From the NCBI RefSeq assembly GCF_009734185.1, contig NZ_CP046393.1, positions 984,501 through 1,048,500 of the forward strand: a DNA stretch of 64,000 bases, in the 5' to 3' direction. The translations under genes were made by a program, and so were the position numbers. Below the pieces are notes generated by a model. The model ran no database searches, had not been told where the DNA came from, and saw only the letters and a program-made list of their open reading frames with translations. The DNA comes from Commensalibacter melissae. Lineage in GTDB: Bacteria > Pseudomonadota > Alphaproteobacteria > Acetobacterales > Acetobacteraceae. Each line of letters opens with the position of its first letter. Within the stretch, counting starts at the first letter, position 1. Shown here one piece after another: positions 47,315-56,923 of the stretch.

Positions 47315-47797
47315 TTAAAATTTATTCCTTAATAATCTTGCCTGATCACGTTTCCAGTCACGATCAGCTATTGCCTGACGTTTATCCGCTTTTTTCTTAC
47401 CCTGACCTAGACCCAGTGTTACCTTGGCTATCCCCCGGCTGTTAAAAAAAATATCCAGTGGAACCAATGTCATACCATTCCTACTTATAGCCCCTAGCAA
47501 TTTAAAAATTTGTTTTTTATGAAGTAACAGTTTCCTGGGGGCGCGTGGATCAAATTTTGAAAAAAATCCGCCCTGATATTCAGGAATGTAGCTATTGAAA
47601 AGCCATATTTCCCCTTCCCTTTCCCCTGCATGAGCCTCGTTAATCGTGGCCCGTCCTAAACGCAAACTTTTTACTTCCGGACCCTTTAACATTAAACCCG
47701 CTTCCACCTTATCAACAATGGAATAGTTGAACGTGGCTTTACGGTTTTTTGCCACGTTTCCAAAAGAGATTAGAGAATTTTTCTTTTTTTCCGCCAT
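47315..47797 (-). CDS. smpB: SsrA-binding protein SmpB
   Basis: SmpB carries tmRNA to stalled ribosomes for trans-translation. The 160-residue product has the OB-fold core (NRKATFNYSIVDKVEAGLML, GPEVKSLRLGRATINEAHA) and the basic C-terminal tail (LGQGKKKADKRQAIADRDWK) that enters the decoding centre. Its start is adjacent to the dapA stop (1 bp), the common dapA-smpB pair. No ssrA (tmRNA) gene was recognised in the window. Confidence 0.96.
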   Translation of the reverse strand: MAEKKKNSLISFGNVAKNRKATFNYSIVDKVEAGLMLKGPEVKSLRLGRATINEAHAGEREGEIWLFNSYIPEYQGGFFSKFDPRAPRKLLLHKKQIFKLLGAISRNGMTLVPLDIFFNSRGIAKVTLGLGQGKKKADKRQAIADRDWKRDQARLLRNKF

Positions 47798-48685
47798 TTA
47801 ACCTAATAATCCCACTTTTTCCAAAGCCTCTTTAACCCTAATCCGCGTTTTCTCCGCAACAGGCGCAAGCGGTAAACGGCAAGTCTCTCCTGCCAACCCC
47901 AAAACGGACGCTGCAAATTTAACGGGGCCTGGATTGCTCTCAATAAAAAGGGCATCATGTAAAACAGACAAACGATCCTGCATAACCATTGCATTGGCAA
48001 TATGACCATCCTTCCAGGCCTGTTGCATTTCTGCACATAATTTTGGTGCAATATTAGCCGTCACACTGATACAACCATCACCACCAGCGGCCAAAAATGA
48101 AATCGCGGTACCATCTTCCCCCGACAACTGGTTAAAATTCTTTTTAACCGCCCGTCTTACCTGAATGGGTCGGACAAGATTAGCCGTCGCATCTTTGACA
48201 CCAACAATATAGGGATTTTCTGCAAGTCTTGCCATAGTCTCCACAGACATGTCAATTACTGAGCGGGCTGGTATATTATAGATATAAACAGGAAATTCCG
48301 TCGCCTCTACAATTGACATATAATGACAATACAATCCTTCCTGGGTTGGTTTGTTATAATAAGGTGTTACGACCAAAGCAGCTGTCGCTCCAATTTCTTT
48401 TGCAAATTTAACCATTTCAATAGCTTCAGATGTACTATTTGATCCGGCTCCTGCCAAAACTGGAACTCTACCATTTGCAACCTTAACCGCCACTTCAACA
48501 ATTTTCCGATGTTCTTCATGAGATAAAGTTGGACTTTCCCCTGTTGTACCAACGGGAGCCAGTACAGAAGTCCCCTCCTGGATCTGCCAATCCACAAATT
48601 TTTCAAAAGTTGGAATATCCAATGAACCATCCTGTTTCATCGGGGTAATTAATGCCGTGATTGAACCTTCAAACCATATACTCAT
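47798..48685 (-). CDS. dapA: 4-hydroxy-tetrahydrodipicolinate synthase DapA
   Basis: DapA condenses pyruvate with aspartate semialdehyde, the entry to lysine and diaminopimelate. 295 residues from ATG 48685: FEGSITALITPM, APVGTTGESPTLSHEEH, YNIPARSVIDMS with the catalytic Tyr, and GVKDATANL with the Schiff-base Lys. The frame is open seven codons further to a TTG (48706), but the ATG gives the standard N-terminus. An AAGGA lies 11 nt upstream of it. A short stem (48714-48734) lies in the spacer before the gene; no lysine riboswitch is visible. Confidence 0.95.
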   Translation of the reverse strand: MSIWFEGSITALITPMKQDGSLDIPTFEKFVDWQIQEGTSVLAPVGTTGESPTLSHEEHRKIVEVAVKVANGRVPVLAGAGSNSTSEAIEMVKFAKEIGATAALVVTPYYNKPTQEGLYCHYMSIVEATEFPVYIYNIPARSVIDMSVETMARLAENPYIVGVKDATANLVRPIQVRRAVKKNFNQLSGEDGTAISFLAAGGDGCISVTANIAPKLCAEMQQAWKDGHIANAMVMQDRLSVLHDALFIESNPGPVKFAASVLGLAGETCRLPLAPVAEKTRIRVKEALEKVGLLG

Positions 48686-48767
48686 GTTGTCATTATTCCT
48701 TATCAATCATTGATATTCAATTATATATTGAATAAGTGTATCAAATTTTTATAAAATTATATATGGA

Positions 48768-49607
48768 CTATACACTCTGACGATATTGTGAAGCAGGATA
48801 CACCCCCAAAAGAACATAATCATCTGAATAAAATTTCAGTTCATTCAAGGCTTGATTTAACGGGTCATTGTGAACATGTCCTTCCACATCAACCAAAAAT
48901 TTGGTTGCAACAAACCCCCCTTTATCCATACAGCTTTCCAAACGTGTCATATTTACATTATTTGTCGCAAAACCTCCCAATGCCTTGTAAAGAGCGGATG
49001 GAATATTTTTCGTTTTAAATAAAACAGTCGTCATCATGTTTTCACGTTGCGTTGGAATTTTCTTCTCACGTGAAACGATATAAAAGCGGGTTGTATTATA
49101 ATTTTCATTTTCAACATTGTAACGTAATACATCCAGCCCATTTAATTCTGCCGCAAGTTCCGATGCGATTGCCGCATCTTCCCTGTTATTCATTTTTGCT
49201 ATAATTTCAGCAGCACCTGCGGTATCAAATTCTGTTATCCGTTCAAGCGACAAATCATTGATTATTTCCGAAACCTGCCCCATTGCCATCGGATGTGTGT
49301 GAACCCTTTTGATATCAGAAATTTTTGCATTCTTGATACCTATTAGACAATGTTCAATCCTTTGGAAATGCTCACCAACAATAAAAAGTCCCGAAGAAGG
49401 CAAAAGATTATGAATATCAGGCACTCTTCCAACTAAATTATTTTCGCATGGCAACATGGCTTGTTCAGCCTTTCCAGACTGCACAGCTTTTATCGTTTCA
49501 ATAAAATTTTCACAAGGTAACGTTACCCATCCCCGCCTTGCCGAACGACAGGCCATATCCGAATAGGCACCTGGTCGACCCTGAAAGGCAATAATTTTGG
49601 CAGTCAT
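48768..49607 (-). CDS. pheA: Prephenate dehydratase
   Basis: Converts prephenate to phenylpyruvate in phenylalanine synthesis. The 279-residue monofunctional enzyme (no chorismate mutase domain) has FQGRPGAYSDMACR at the N-terminus, the catalytic NTTRFYIVS around residue 170, and a C-terminal ACT domain (NVNMTRLESCMDKGGF, FLVDVEGH) that senses phenylalanine in the family. It lies 12 bp after kdsB and 60 bp before dapA, all minus-strand. The cytochrome c gene diverges beyond kdsB, an arrangement I recall in Acetobacteraceae. Confidence 0.94.
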   Translation of the reverse strand: MTAKIIAFQGRPGAYSDMACRSARRGWVTLPCENFIETIKAVQSGKAEQAMLPCENNLVGRVPDIHNLLPSSGLFIVGEHFQRIEHCLIGIKNAKISDIKRVHTHPMAMGQVSEIINDLSLERITEFDTAGAAEIIAKMNNREDAAIASELAAELNGLDVLRYNVENENYNTTRFYIVSREKKIPTQRENMMTTVLFKTKNIPSALYKALGGFATNNVNMTRLESCMDKGGFVATKFLVDVEGHVHNDPLNQALNELKFYSDDYVLLGVYPASQYRQSV

Positions 49608-49619
49608 AAAATAATCCTA

Positions 49620-50351
49620 TTAAATAATTCGTTTTCTTATCCGTTCAAGATCGTCTGGTGTATCAATTCCCAATGGCGCTTCATCTATTACAGCACAACC
49701 AATATTCATTCCAGCTTCCAAAGCTCTCAATTGCTCGAGTTTTTCTCGTTTCTCAAGTAAAGATTGAGGCAAGTTTATAAAACGGTTAAGAGATTTTCGC
49801 GTATATGCATAAATACCGACATGGTGCCATAATGGACCCTTTCCCCATGGAATTGTTGCACGAGAAAAATACAGAGCCTTCGCAAATAATAAATCCTCAC
49901 TAAAACTGCAAGCCACCTTTACTACGGAAAAAGCCGTCTTTTCAAATTCATTTTTCACGGGAGCTATTAAGGTTCCGATATCTATTCCAGAATATTTCAG
50001 CGGTATCAGTGATTTACAAATATCTGATGGATCAATGAGGGGTAAATCGCCCTGAACATTGATAATCGTATCAATGTGATCATATTCCCGCAGTAAAAAT
50101 AGCGCCTGATAAATTCGGTCTGAACCAGATAAAAGATTTGGATCCGTATCAATTACCCTGCCCCCGTTCTCCCTGACAATCTCCGAAATTTCCCTGTCAC
50201 CTGAAGCTACAACCACTGGTCCGATTTTCGTTTTTAAAGCCTGTTCCATCACCCTGACTATCATAGGTTTTCCACCGATATCAACCAGGGGTTTTCGTGG
50301 CAGTCGAGTTGAGGCCAATCGTGTTGGAATAAGGATTAAAGCAGGCTTCAT
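49620..50351 (-). CDS. kdsB: 3-deoxy-manno-octulosonate cytidylyltransferase
   Basis: KdsB activates Kdo with CTP for lipopolysaccharide synthesis. The product has LILIPTRLASTRLPRKPLVD and IGGKPMIVRVMEQ at the N-terminus, GSDRIYQAL, NVQGDLPLI with the metal-binding Asp, and HHVGIYAYTR. The frame opens at TTG codons two residues before the ATG at 50351; the ATG has a GAGA about 7 nt upstream and gives the normal N-terminus (243 residues). This shows a Gram-negative cell that makes Kdo-containing LPS. Confidence 0.94.
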   Translation of the reverse strand: MKPALILIPTRLASTRLPRKPLVDIGGKPMIVRVMEQALKTKIGPVVVASGDREISEIVRENGGRVIDTDPNLLSGSDRIYQALFLLREYDHIDTIINVQGDLPLIDPSDICKSLIPLKYSGIDIGTLIAPVKNEFEKTAFSVVKVACSFSEDLLFAKALYFSRATIPWGKGPLWHHVGIYAYTRKSLNRFINLPQSLLEKREKLEQLRALEAGMNIGCAVIDEAPLGIDTPDDLERIRKRII

Positions 50352-50474
50352 CAACAATTCTCTATAAAATATATATATCAGTTTTTCTTTATGTTGTATT
50401 ATTAATAATAAGCTTTTATTCTATAATCAATTTAATAATCATAGTTGTTATTCAAGAAACCAAAGAAAAATAAA

Positions 50475-50972
50475 ATGGATAGTTTTGACTGGAACCGTAT
50501 AGCTGCAGCTTGTGTCATATCCTGTGGAATATTGTTTGGTAGCTGGTTGATAAGCAAGATCATGATTCCATACTCACCGCTTACATCATCAGTATATGCT
50601 AGTGAAAATCAAGAAACCATTGATCTCAAAACCGCCGATATAGGAAAAGGAAAAATCATTGCCTCACAACAATGCGGAGTATGCCACAGTTTCAGACAGG
50701 GTGAACCTGATAAAATAGGGCCTTCACTTTTTAATATCAAAAATAAAAAAATTGCCTCCAGTCCAAACTTTAATTACTCTTCCTCGCTTAAAATTCATGA
50801 AAACGAATACTGGACAGTGGAAAATCTAAATAAATGGCTTGCCAAACCACTCGCTTTTGCTCCCGCTACTCTAATGGCTTATGGTGGTCTTTCATCAAAT
50901 AAGGATCGGGCGGATGTTATTGCATATCTGAATTCTCTGACAGACAATAATCCTCCATCAGGACAAAAATAA
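50475..50972 (+). CDS. Membrane-anchored cytochrome c family protein
   Basis: Class I cytochrome c of about 165 residues. It has an N-terminal uncleaved anchor (AAACVISCGILFGSWLI), then a soluble domain with one haem site CGVCH near residue 68 and the axial Met in LMAYGGLSSNKDRADVIAYL. It resembles membrane-bound cytochrome c552/CycM-type carriers between bc1 and oxidase, but no partner oxidase is nearby. The frame is open from TTG 50445; the ATG at 50475 gives the MDSFDWNRI start I recall from relatives and is preferred. Divergent from kdsB. Confidence 0.88.
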   Translation: MDSFDWNRIAAACVISCGILFGSWLISKIMIPYSPLTSSVYASENQETIDLKTADIGKGKIIASQQCGVCHSFRQGEPDKIGPSLFNIKNKKIASSPNFNYSSSLKIHENEYWTVENLNKWLAKPLAFAPATLMAYGGLSSNKDRADVIAYLNSLTDNNPPSGQK

Positions 50973-51183
50973 AAAAACTAAAATAAAGAACCATTTGCAT
51001 ATGTAATAAATTTAACTATGCTTAACCCAAAAAATAATTTTTGAAAAATTATAATATTTTAAATTTTATTGATTTCAAACAATAGGTTTTATAATCTTTA
51101 TGCTTCAACAATTTTAATGTTAAAATTATAAATCAATTAATTTTTTTACCCTTATCACCTAATTGTCTAATCAGGAAAATATA

Positions 51184-51969
51184 GTGAAGAATTTAAATTC
51201 TTATCTTCAGATTGCTGAACATGCCCTTCAAGAGGCACAAAAAGTTATTCGTCCCTATTTTAGACATTCAATTCATGCAGATGACAAATATGATGAATCC
51301 CCTGTAACAAAAGCCGATCGTGAAGCCGAACAAACAATCCGACAAATCCTAAAACAAGAAACACCCGATTTTGGAATTATTGGAGAGGAATATGGATCAG
51401 ATAATATAAATTCCAAATTTCAATGGGTTATAGATCCAATTGATGGAACCAGGGCTTTTATAACAGGCCGTCCCTTATTTGGAATATTAATCGCCTTATT
51501 GTATGAGGGTAATCCTGTATTGGGAATCATTGACCAACCGATACTCAAAGAGCGCTGGATCGGTCTTGATGGGTATGAAAGCCAATTTATTTCTGAATTT
51601 GGTGGTCATATAGGTACAAGAAAATGTATTGACCTTTCCATAGCCGAAGGTTCTTGCACTGCACCTGAAATCCTTGATCATTCTCCAAACACCCGTTGGA
51701 AATCATTATGCCAAAAAATCAAGAGAATGAGCTGGGGTGGAGATTGTTACGCGTATGGTTTATTGGCATTGGGTCAAATTGACATCATAATTGAATATGG
51801 CAATAAAATTTGGGATTGGGCGGCCTTGGTTCCAATCATAAAAGGAGCCGGAGGATCAATAACCGACTGGAATGGAAATTCCCTATCTCTTCAAAACAAT
51901 AATAAATCTGTGCTAGCTTTGGGTGATCCAGGCTTAAAACAGGACGTTATCAAAATTTTAAATTTTTAG
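51184..51969 (+). CDS. hisN: Histidinol-phosphatase HisN (IMPase-type)
   Basis: Inositol-monophosphatase-fold enzyme that dephosphorylates histidinol phosphate in many alphaproteobacteria and actinobacteria. 261 residues: TKADREAEQTIR, IGEEYGS (metal Glu), the signature WVIDPIDGTRAFITGRPLFG, and the second motif WDWAALVPIIKGAGG. HisN rather than SuhB is favoured by the RAFITGRP segment. The frame opens at TTG 51163, but GTG 51184 has AGGA 7 nt before it and matches the usual length. Plus strand, 25 bp before serA; no other his genes are here. Confidence 0.85.
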   Translation: MKNLNSYLQIAEHALQEAQKVIRPYFRHSIHADDKYDESPVTKADREAEQTIRQILKQETPDFGIIGEEYGSDNINSKFQWVIDPIDGTRAFITGRPLFGILIALLYEGNPVLGIIDQPILKERWIGLDGYESQFISEFGGHIGTRKCIDLSIAEGSCTAPEILDHSPNTRWKSLCQKIKRMSWGGDCYAYGLLALGQIDIIIEYGNKIWDWAALVPIIKGAGGSITDWNGNSLSLQNNNKSVLALGDPGLKQDVIKILNF

Positions 51970-51994
51970 TTTCTATATATTAAAGAGAAAATTA

Positions 51995-53254
51995 ATGAAT
52001 TCACATCTATCATTACCCAAAGACAAAATTCATATTCTTTTATTAGAAGGTGTTCATCAAAGTGCCGTCGATTTATTAAAAAAGAATGGGTATAACAACA
52101 TTACCTATCTTAAGACAGCCTTGGAGGGTGATGCTTTAAAAAAAGCGATCAAAGGTGTACATTTAATCGGTATTCGCTCCCGTACACAATTAACCAAAGA
52201 AATCTTGGATGAAGCCGATAAACTGATTGCTATTGGATGTTTTTGTATCGGCACAAATCAAGTTGATCTTAATGCTGCACGCAATCTGGGTATTCCTGTT
52301 TTTAATGCCCCCTTCAGCAATACCCGTTCGGTGGCGGAATTAGTAATGGGTGAAATCGTCATGCTGTTAAGGCGCATTTTTGTTCGTTCATCCGAATGTC
52401 ATAAAGGACTCTGGGACAAAAGCAGTATAAATAGCTGGGAAGTAAGAGGCAAAACTTTAGGAATTGTGGGATATGGATCCATCGGATCACAATTATCAAT
52501 TTTAGCCGAATCTTTTGGATTACAGGTTATATATTATGACATAATTGATAAGTTAAGTCATGGAAATGCGCGTCCTGTTCAATCATTGAAAGATCTTTTA
52601 CAGATAAGTGACATTGTTAGCCTGCATGTGCCTCATAATAAAGGCACTATCAATCTGATAGGCGAAAAAGAGATAGCCTTGATGAAACCCGGTTCATTTC
52701 TTATCAATAACGCTAGAGGACAGGTTGTTGATATTGATGCCCTTGTACAAGCATTGAAATCCAATCATCTTTTAGGTGCGGCAATTGATGTATTTCCTGT
52801 AGAACCCAAAGTTAAAGGTGAGGAATTCAATTCACCATTACGCGAATTGGATAATGTTATCCTAACACCTCATATCGGTGGATCCACAATCGAGGCGCAA
52901 GAACGAATTGGTCGGGAAGTAGGAAATAAGTTTATTGAATATTCAGATGTCGGTTCAACCCTAAGTGCCGTAAATTTTCCAGAGGTTCAGTTGCCAATCC
53001 GTTTAAAGGGCACACGATATATGCATGTTCATCAAAACATTCCTGGCATCATGCAAAAAATTAACAACATATTTACCAAGGTCAACGCCAATATTTCCGC
53101 TCAATATTTACAGACGGATGGTGAAGTGGGTTATGTTGTCATTGAGGCAACAACCGATGGGGATAAGGAAATTGATATTGAAATTTTGCGAGCCTTACGC
53201 AATCTCGAGGGAACGATCAGAGCTCGAATCCTTTATCGTCCAAATGAGTTGTAA
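51995..53254 (+). CDS. serA: D-3-phosphoglycerate dehydrogenase
   Basis: SerA starts serine synthesis by oxidising 3-phosphoglycerate. The 419-residue product has the substrate domain (IGIRSRTQLTKEIL), NAD-binding GIVGYGSIGSQ near residue 157, catalytic NNARGQVVD, and LTPHIGGSTIEAQERIG with the His, then a C-terminal ACT domain (IPGIMQKINNIFTKVNANIS) as in the E. coli-type, serine-inhibited enzyme. A GAGAAA site precedes the ATG. It may be co-transcribed with hisN upstream and comM downstream (37-bp gap). Confidence 0.95.
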   Translation: MNSHLSLPKDKIHILLLEGVHQSAVDLLKKNGYNNITYLKTALEGDALKKAIKGVHLIGIRSRTQLTKEILDEADKLIAIGCFCIGTNQVDLNAARNLGIPVFNAPFSNTRSVAELVMGEIVMLLRRIFVRSSECHKGLWDKSSINSWEVRGKTLGIVGYGSIGSQLSILAESFGLQVIYYDIIDKLSHGNARPVQSLKDLLQISDIVSLHVPHNKGTINLIGEKEIALMKPGSFLINNARGQVVDIDALVQALKSNHLLGAAIDVFPVEPKVKGEEFNSPLRELDNVILTPHIGGSTIEAQERIGREVGNKFIEYSDVGSTLSAVNFPEVQLPIRLKGTRYMHVHQNIPGIMQKINNIFTKVNANISAQYLQTDGEVGYVVIEATTDGDKEIDIEILRALRNLEGTIRARILYRPNEL

Positions 53255-53291
53255 TTAATTAAAATTTTAAAGTCAGGATCCATATTCTATA

Positions 53292-54776
53292 ATGGCAATA
53301 ACCAGAATATCAACTTTTGCCTTTTCTGGTATTGATCCTATTTCTGTGGAAATTCAGGTTCAAATTTCTCGAGGCTTACCCGCATTTACAATTGTTGGTC
53401 TGGCTGATAAGGCCGTGACTGAATCCCGTGAACGGGTTAAGGCCGCCCTTATCTCAATGGGCATAGCCTTACCACCGAAACGGATTTTGATAAATCTTTC
53501 TCCAGCCGATATTATTAAAGAGGGCACTCATTATGATTTGCCTATTGCATTGGGACTGTTGGTCGCTTTGGATATTATTCCTGAAGAAATGTTATTGAAT
53601 TATGCAGCTGTTGGCGAATTATCACTTGATGGAAAAGTTAGTGCTGTCAACAATGTAATTTCAGCAACTATTGGAGCTGTTTCTCAAGAAAAAGGTTTGA
53701 TTTGTCCAGCCATACAAGGAAGCGAAGCCCTATTGGGTGGAGATATAGATATACTTGCTGCTCCCGATCTGCTTTCAATCATCCAACATTTTTTGGGAAA
53801 ACAGATTTTAACGCCTCCTAAAATGTTACAGGCTCCAAATACCTCCCATGATTATGATTTGTTTGATATCAAAGGTATGGAAAGTGCAAAACGTGCCCTG
53901 GAAATTGCCGCTTCAGGTGGGCATTCAATGTTGATGATTGGGCCGCCAGGATCTGGCAAATCCATGCTTGCAACAAGATTGCCCAGCATTTTACCTGATT
54001 TAACCGCACAACAATCTTTAGAGGTTACTCGTATTTATAGTGCTGCGGGATTATTAAACGGTTCTGTCCCTATCAGACAACCTCCCTTTCGAAACCCGCA
54101 TCATTCTGCCAGTCAAGTTTCATTAACTGGAGGAGGAATAAAAGTGAAACCGGGTGAAATAAGCTTGGCTCATCATGGAATATTATTTTTGGATGAATTT
54201 CCTGAATTTACGAAGAACAGTCTTGAAGCATTAAGACAACCGCTTGAAAATGGTAAAATATCTATTGCCAGAGCGATGAATCATATAACTTTCCCTGCGA
54301 AATTTCAATTAATTGCCGCAATGAATCCCTGTCGATGTGGATATATGGGCGATACAGAACGTGAGTGTCATCGTGTCCCCCGCTGTGGTGAAGAATATAC
54401 TCGTAAGATTTCTGGTCCATTATTGGATCGTATCGATATTGTTACCTATATTGAACCGATACCACCACGCGATATCGTTTCTATACCGAATGGTGAAAAA
54501 AGTGTAAAAGTTGCAAAACGTGTAAAAAAAGCCAGAGAAAAACAATTTGAAAGACAGAACAATTTAAATTGTGAATTAAATAATAATCAAATATCATTAT
54601 CTGCCTCGGTGACGGAAATAGTAGAAAAAGCTTCAATGCAATTACGCCTTTCAGCCCGAGGCATCACAAGATTATTGAGGGTGGCTCTTACAATCGCAGA
54701 TCTTTCAGAAAAGGATGAAATTGATATTTCCAGTATTACTGAAGCGTTGTCCTATCGAAAACGTAATCTACTTTAA
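53292..54776 (+). CDS. comM: YifB/ComM family Mg-chelatase-like AAA ATPase
   Basis: ComM is a hexameric helicase that promotes branch migration during natural transformation in Vibrio and Acinetobacter; the family is widespread. The 494-residue product has the ChlI-like N-terminal domain (GLPAFTIVGLADKAVTESRE), Walker A GPPGSGKSMLATRLPS near residue 219, Walker B ILFLDEFPEF, a CRCGYMGDTERECHRVPRC Cys cluster, and a C-terminal Mg-chelatase lid. Length is normal. Convergent with metC; the two coding ends overlap by 9 bp. Confidence 0.93.
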   Translation: MAITRISTFAFSGIDPISVEIQVQISRGLPAFTIVGLADKAVTESRERVKAALISMGIALPPKRILINLSPADIIKEGTHYDLPIALGLLVALDIIPEEMLLNYAAVGELSLDGKVSAVNNVISATIGAVSQEKGLICPAIQGSEALLGGDIDILAAPDLLSIIQHFLGKQILTPPKMLQAPNTSHDYDLFDIKGMESAKRALEIAASGGHSMLMIGPPGSGKSMLATRLPSILPDLTAQQSLEVTRIYSAAGLLNGSVPIRQPPFRNPHHSASQVSLTGGGIKVKPGEISLAHHGILFLDEFPEFTKNSLEALRQPLENGKISIARAMNHITFPAKFQLIAAMNPCRCGYMGDTERECHRVPRCGEEYTRKISGPLLDRIDIVTYIEPIPPRDIVSIPNGEKSVKVAKRVKKAREKQFERQNNLNCELNNNQISLSASVTEIVEKASMQLRLSARGITRLLRVALTIADLSEKDEIDISSITEALSYRKRNLL

Positions 54777-55991
54777 CGTTTTATCAAAAGCTTGTTTTAA
54801 ATCTTCAATCAAATCATTTTCATTTTCTAAACCGATATGAAACCTACAAGCCGAACCAGTTAAAGTTCTGCTTTTATATTTCCTTCTTATCTCTCCATCA
54901 GTGAGTAAAACCAGACTTTCATATCCCCCCCAAGAAGCACCAATTGAAAAAATTTTAAGATGATTAATCATTTCAATAACTTTTTGCAAAATAATATTTT
55001 TTTTGAAAACCACTCCAAATACACTGCTTGCACCTGTAAAATCTCGTTTCCAAAATTCATGCCCATAACAACTTGGCAATGCAGGATGAAGAACCCGTTC
55101 AACATAAGGTTGCCGACTGCACCAGTGTGCAATTTTTAATCCGGTCACTGATTGTTTTTCGAGTCGCGCTGCCATAGTTCTCAACCCACGCAATGTTAAC
55201 CAGCATACATCTGGCGCTGCCACCTCTCCCATGGCGACAGCATAATCCCTTAAAATATGCCAGTCATCATCACATTTAACTGTAATGGCACCAAGTACTA
55301 AATCTGAATGACCATTGGCATATTTTGTTAATGCCTGAACAGATATATCCACTCCATGCTCGAAAGGCTTAAATATACCTATTCCCCATGTATTGTCTAA
55401 TATTAGTTTAGCTCCATATCTATGGGCTATTTCAGCCGTACCAGCAATATTCTGAATTTCAAAACTATGACTACCTGGACTTTCCGTAAATATTAATTTC
55501 GTATTGTTTTGAATATAGGTTTCAATTTCACCAAGATTACAATCAGCGGGGTAGTAGCTGATTTCAACTCCAAATTTTTTCAAAACAGTCTCTGCAAACC
55601 GTTTGGTTGGCCCATAGATACTGTCAATTATCAAACAATGATCACCTGACGATAAAAAACCTAATAGAGGTATAGTACAAGCTGCCAAACCCGATGATAC
55701 TACTTGACAATGTGATCCTCCTTCAATTTGGGCAATAACTTGCTCAAGCTGATGCTGATTTGGTGAACCCATTGCTCCATAAAGGGTTTCATGTTCATAC
55801 TTACCTTTTTCCGAACGACGCATTGCCTCAACTGAAGGATATATAACTGTCGATCCCCGTGCGAGCGGATCATTTACAAACACACCTTTCTCGGGTAATG
55901 AGTATGTCTGTCTACCTATTTGGACCAAAAATGTTGACAAAATTTTCCATCCATAGGAAACGGCCAATTCTTCAGATGATATATGAGACAT
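54768..55991 (-). CDS. metC: Cystathionine beta-lyase
   Basis: PLP enzyme of the Cys/Met metabolism family that cleaves cystathionine to homocysteine. The 407-residue product has GRQTYSLPEKGVFVNDPLARG at the N-terminus (as one split motif, cofactor loop), DSIYGPTKRF, LILDNTWGIG, and VQALTKYANGHSDLVLGAI with the Schiff-base Lys. The short N-terminal SSEELAVSYGWK differs from E. coli MetC and fits the alphaproteobacterial branch. Family members also include MetB/MGL, so substrate is inferred. Its 5' side faces a 275-bp spacer with no SAM riboswitch that I can see. Confidence 0.9.
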   Translation of the reverse strand: MSHISSEELAVSYGWKILSTFLVQIGRQTYSLPEKGVFVNDPLARGSTVIYPSVEAMRRSEKGKYEHETLYGAMGSPNQHQLEQVIAQIEGGSHCQVVSSGLAACTIPLLGFLSSGDHCLIIDSIYGPTKRFAETVLKKFGVEISYYPADCNLGEIETYIQNNTKLIFTESPGSHSFEIQNIAGTAEIAHRYGAKLILDNTWGIGIFKPFEHGVDISVQALTKYANGHSDLVLGAITVKCDDDWHILRDYAVAMGEVAAPDVCWLTLRGLRTMAARLEKQSVTGLKIAHWCSRQPYVERVLHPALPSCYGHEFWKRDFTGASSVFGVVFKKNIILQKVIEMINHLKIFSIGASWGGYESLVLLTDGEIRRKYKSRTLTGSACRFHIGLENENDLIEDLKQAFDKTLK

Positions 55992-56266
55992 GGTTTAACC
56001 TTTTTGATAAAAAATCTTTTACTTACTGAAAAATCATCTTATAAAGATTTGTCCTATTTTTATATTTAAATCCTGTTAGCAATAATTGAAACTCATACTT
56101 TATAATATTTACTAATTCGTAATTGTTATCGATAATTAATTATCCCAAAAATGTTACTAAAATTCTTATATATTGAAAAACAAAGATTAATTCTTAAATT
56201 TGTTGGATCAAAAATAGGTAGTAATATTAATTATATTATCAGATAACTATCCAAGAATATCAATTC
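55992..56266. other. AT-rich divergent spacer, no gene seen
   Basis: Lies between metC (minus) and the EEP-family gene (plus). It has no credible reading frame. A 10-bp palindrome TTATCGATAA near 56127 and several TTAAT/ATTAA words are present, but nothing that I can name. It must contain promoters for both flanking genes. Confidence 0.5.
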
Positions 56267-56923
56267 ATGACCCTTTCAATTACGCCACATTACAAAATTC
56301 CTAACATTCCTAAAATATTTTCTCAAATGAAAATTATCAGCTGGAATTTGTTAAGAAAAATTGGAGCATCTCCATATGACGTTGCTTATTTGATCAATAA
56401 TCACAAACCTGATTTATTGTTAATGCAGGAAGCAACAGAGGAAATTAATATTTTACCCGATCTTGTTGGTGGTTATTACAGTCGTTTTCCATTACCTGGC
56501 AGAATTCATGGTGTTGCTTGCTGGAGTCCTTACCCATTTTTTTCGCCACCCACGATTTGCGATTTACCCCGAGGCACGTTAATCAAACGTGTTGCCCAAT
56601 TGATCGATTATGGAAATTTCTGGATAGCTAATGTCCACCTATCCCATGGTCAGATATTGAACCGTAAACAATTACAGGCTCTTGCCGGTATTCTACCTGA
56701 TCACGCTGCAGTTTTAGGTGACTTTAACCAGATTGGTCCCGCATTATTACATGGATTCAGAGATGTTGGGCCCAATGAACCAACACATAAAATGGCCAAT
56801 CTTGTGCCAATTCGTCTCGATCGTTGCCTGATCAAAGGTATGGAGTGTATTGCAAGTCAGGTTTTATCCAGATTTACATCCGATCATCATCCAATAATGG
56901 TAATACTACGTCCAGTCTTATAA
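56267..56923 (+). CDS. Endonuclease/exonuclease/phosphatase (EEP) family protein
   Basis: Metal-dependent hydrolase fold (nuclease or phosphodiesterase). The 218-residue product has ISWNLLRKIGAS (metal Asn), KPDLLLMQEATEE (catalytic Glu), NVHLSHGQ, AVLGDFNQIGP (Asp/Asn), and SDHHPIMVIL with the C-terminal His. All core residues are present, so it is probably active. Start could be Met1 (56267) or Met21 (56327), the latter nearer the usual N-terminus. It is convergent with cls, overlapping it by 6 bp. The pairing with cls suggests a possible phospholipid link, but that is inference. Confidence 0.82.
   Translation: MTLSITPHYKIPNIPKIFSQMKIISWNLLRKIGASPYDVAYLINNHKPDLLLMQEATEEINILPDLVGGYYSRFPLPGRIHGVACWSPYPFFSPPTICDLPRGTLIKRVAQLIDYGNFWIANVHLSHGQILNRKQLQALAGILPDHAAVLGDFNQIGPALLHGFRDVGPNEPTHKMANLVPIRLDRCLIKGMECIASQVLSRFTSDHHPIMVILRPVL

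Noticed and set aside
51110-51128. AT-only palindrome after the cytochrome c gene
   Set aside because: Arms of AATTTTAA type arise easily by chance here and lack a terminator U-run.
55992-56266. SAM riboswitch upstream of metC
   Set aside because: No conserved stem arrangement or G+C-rich core is visible.
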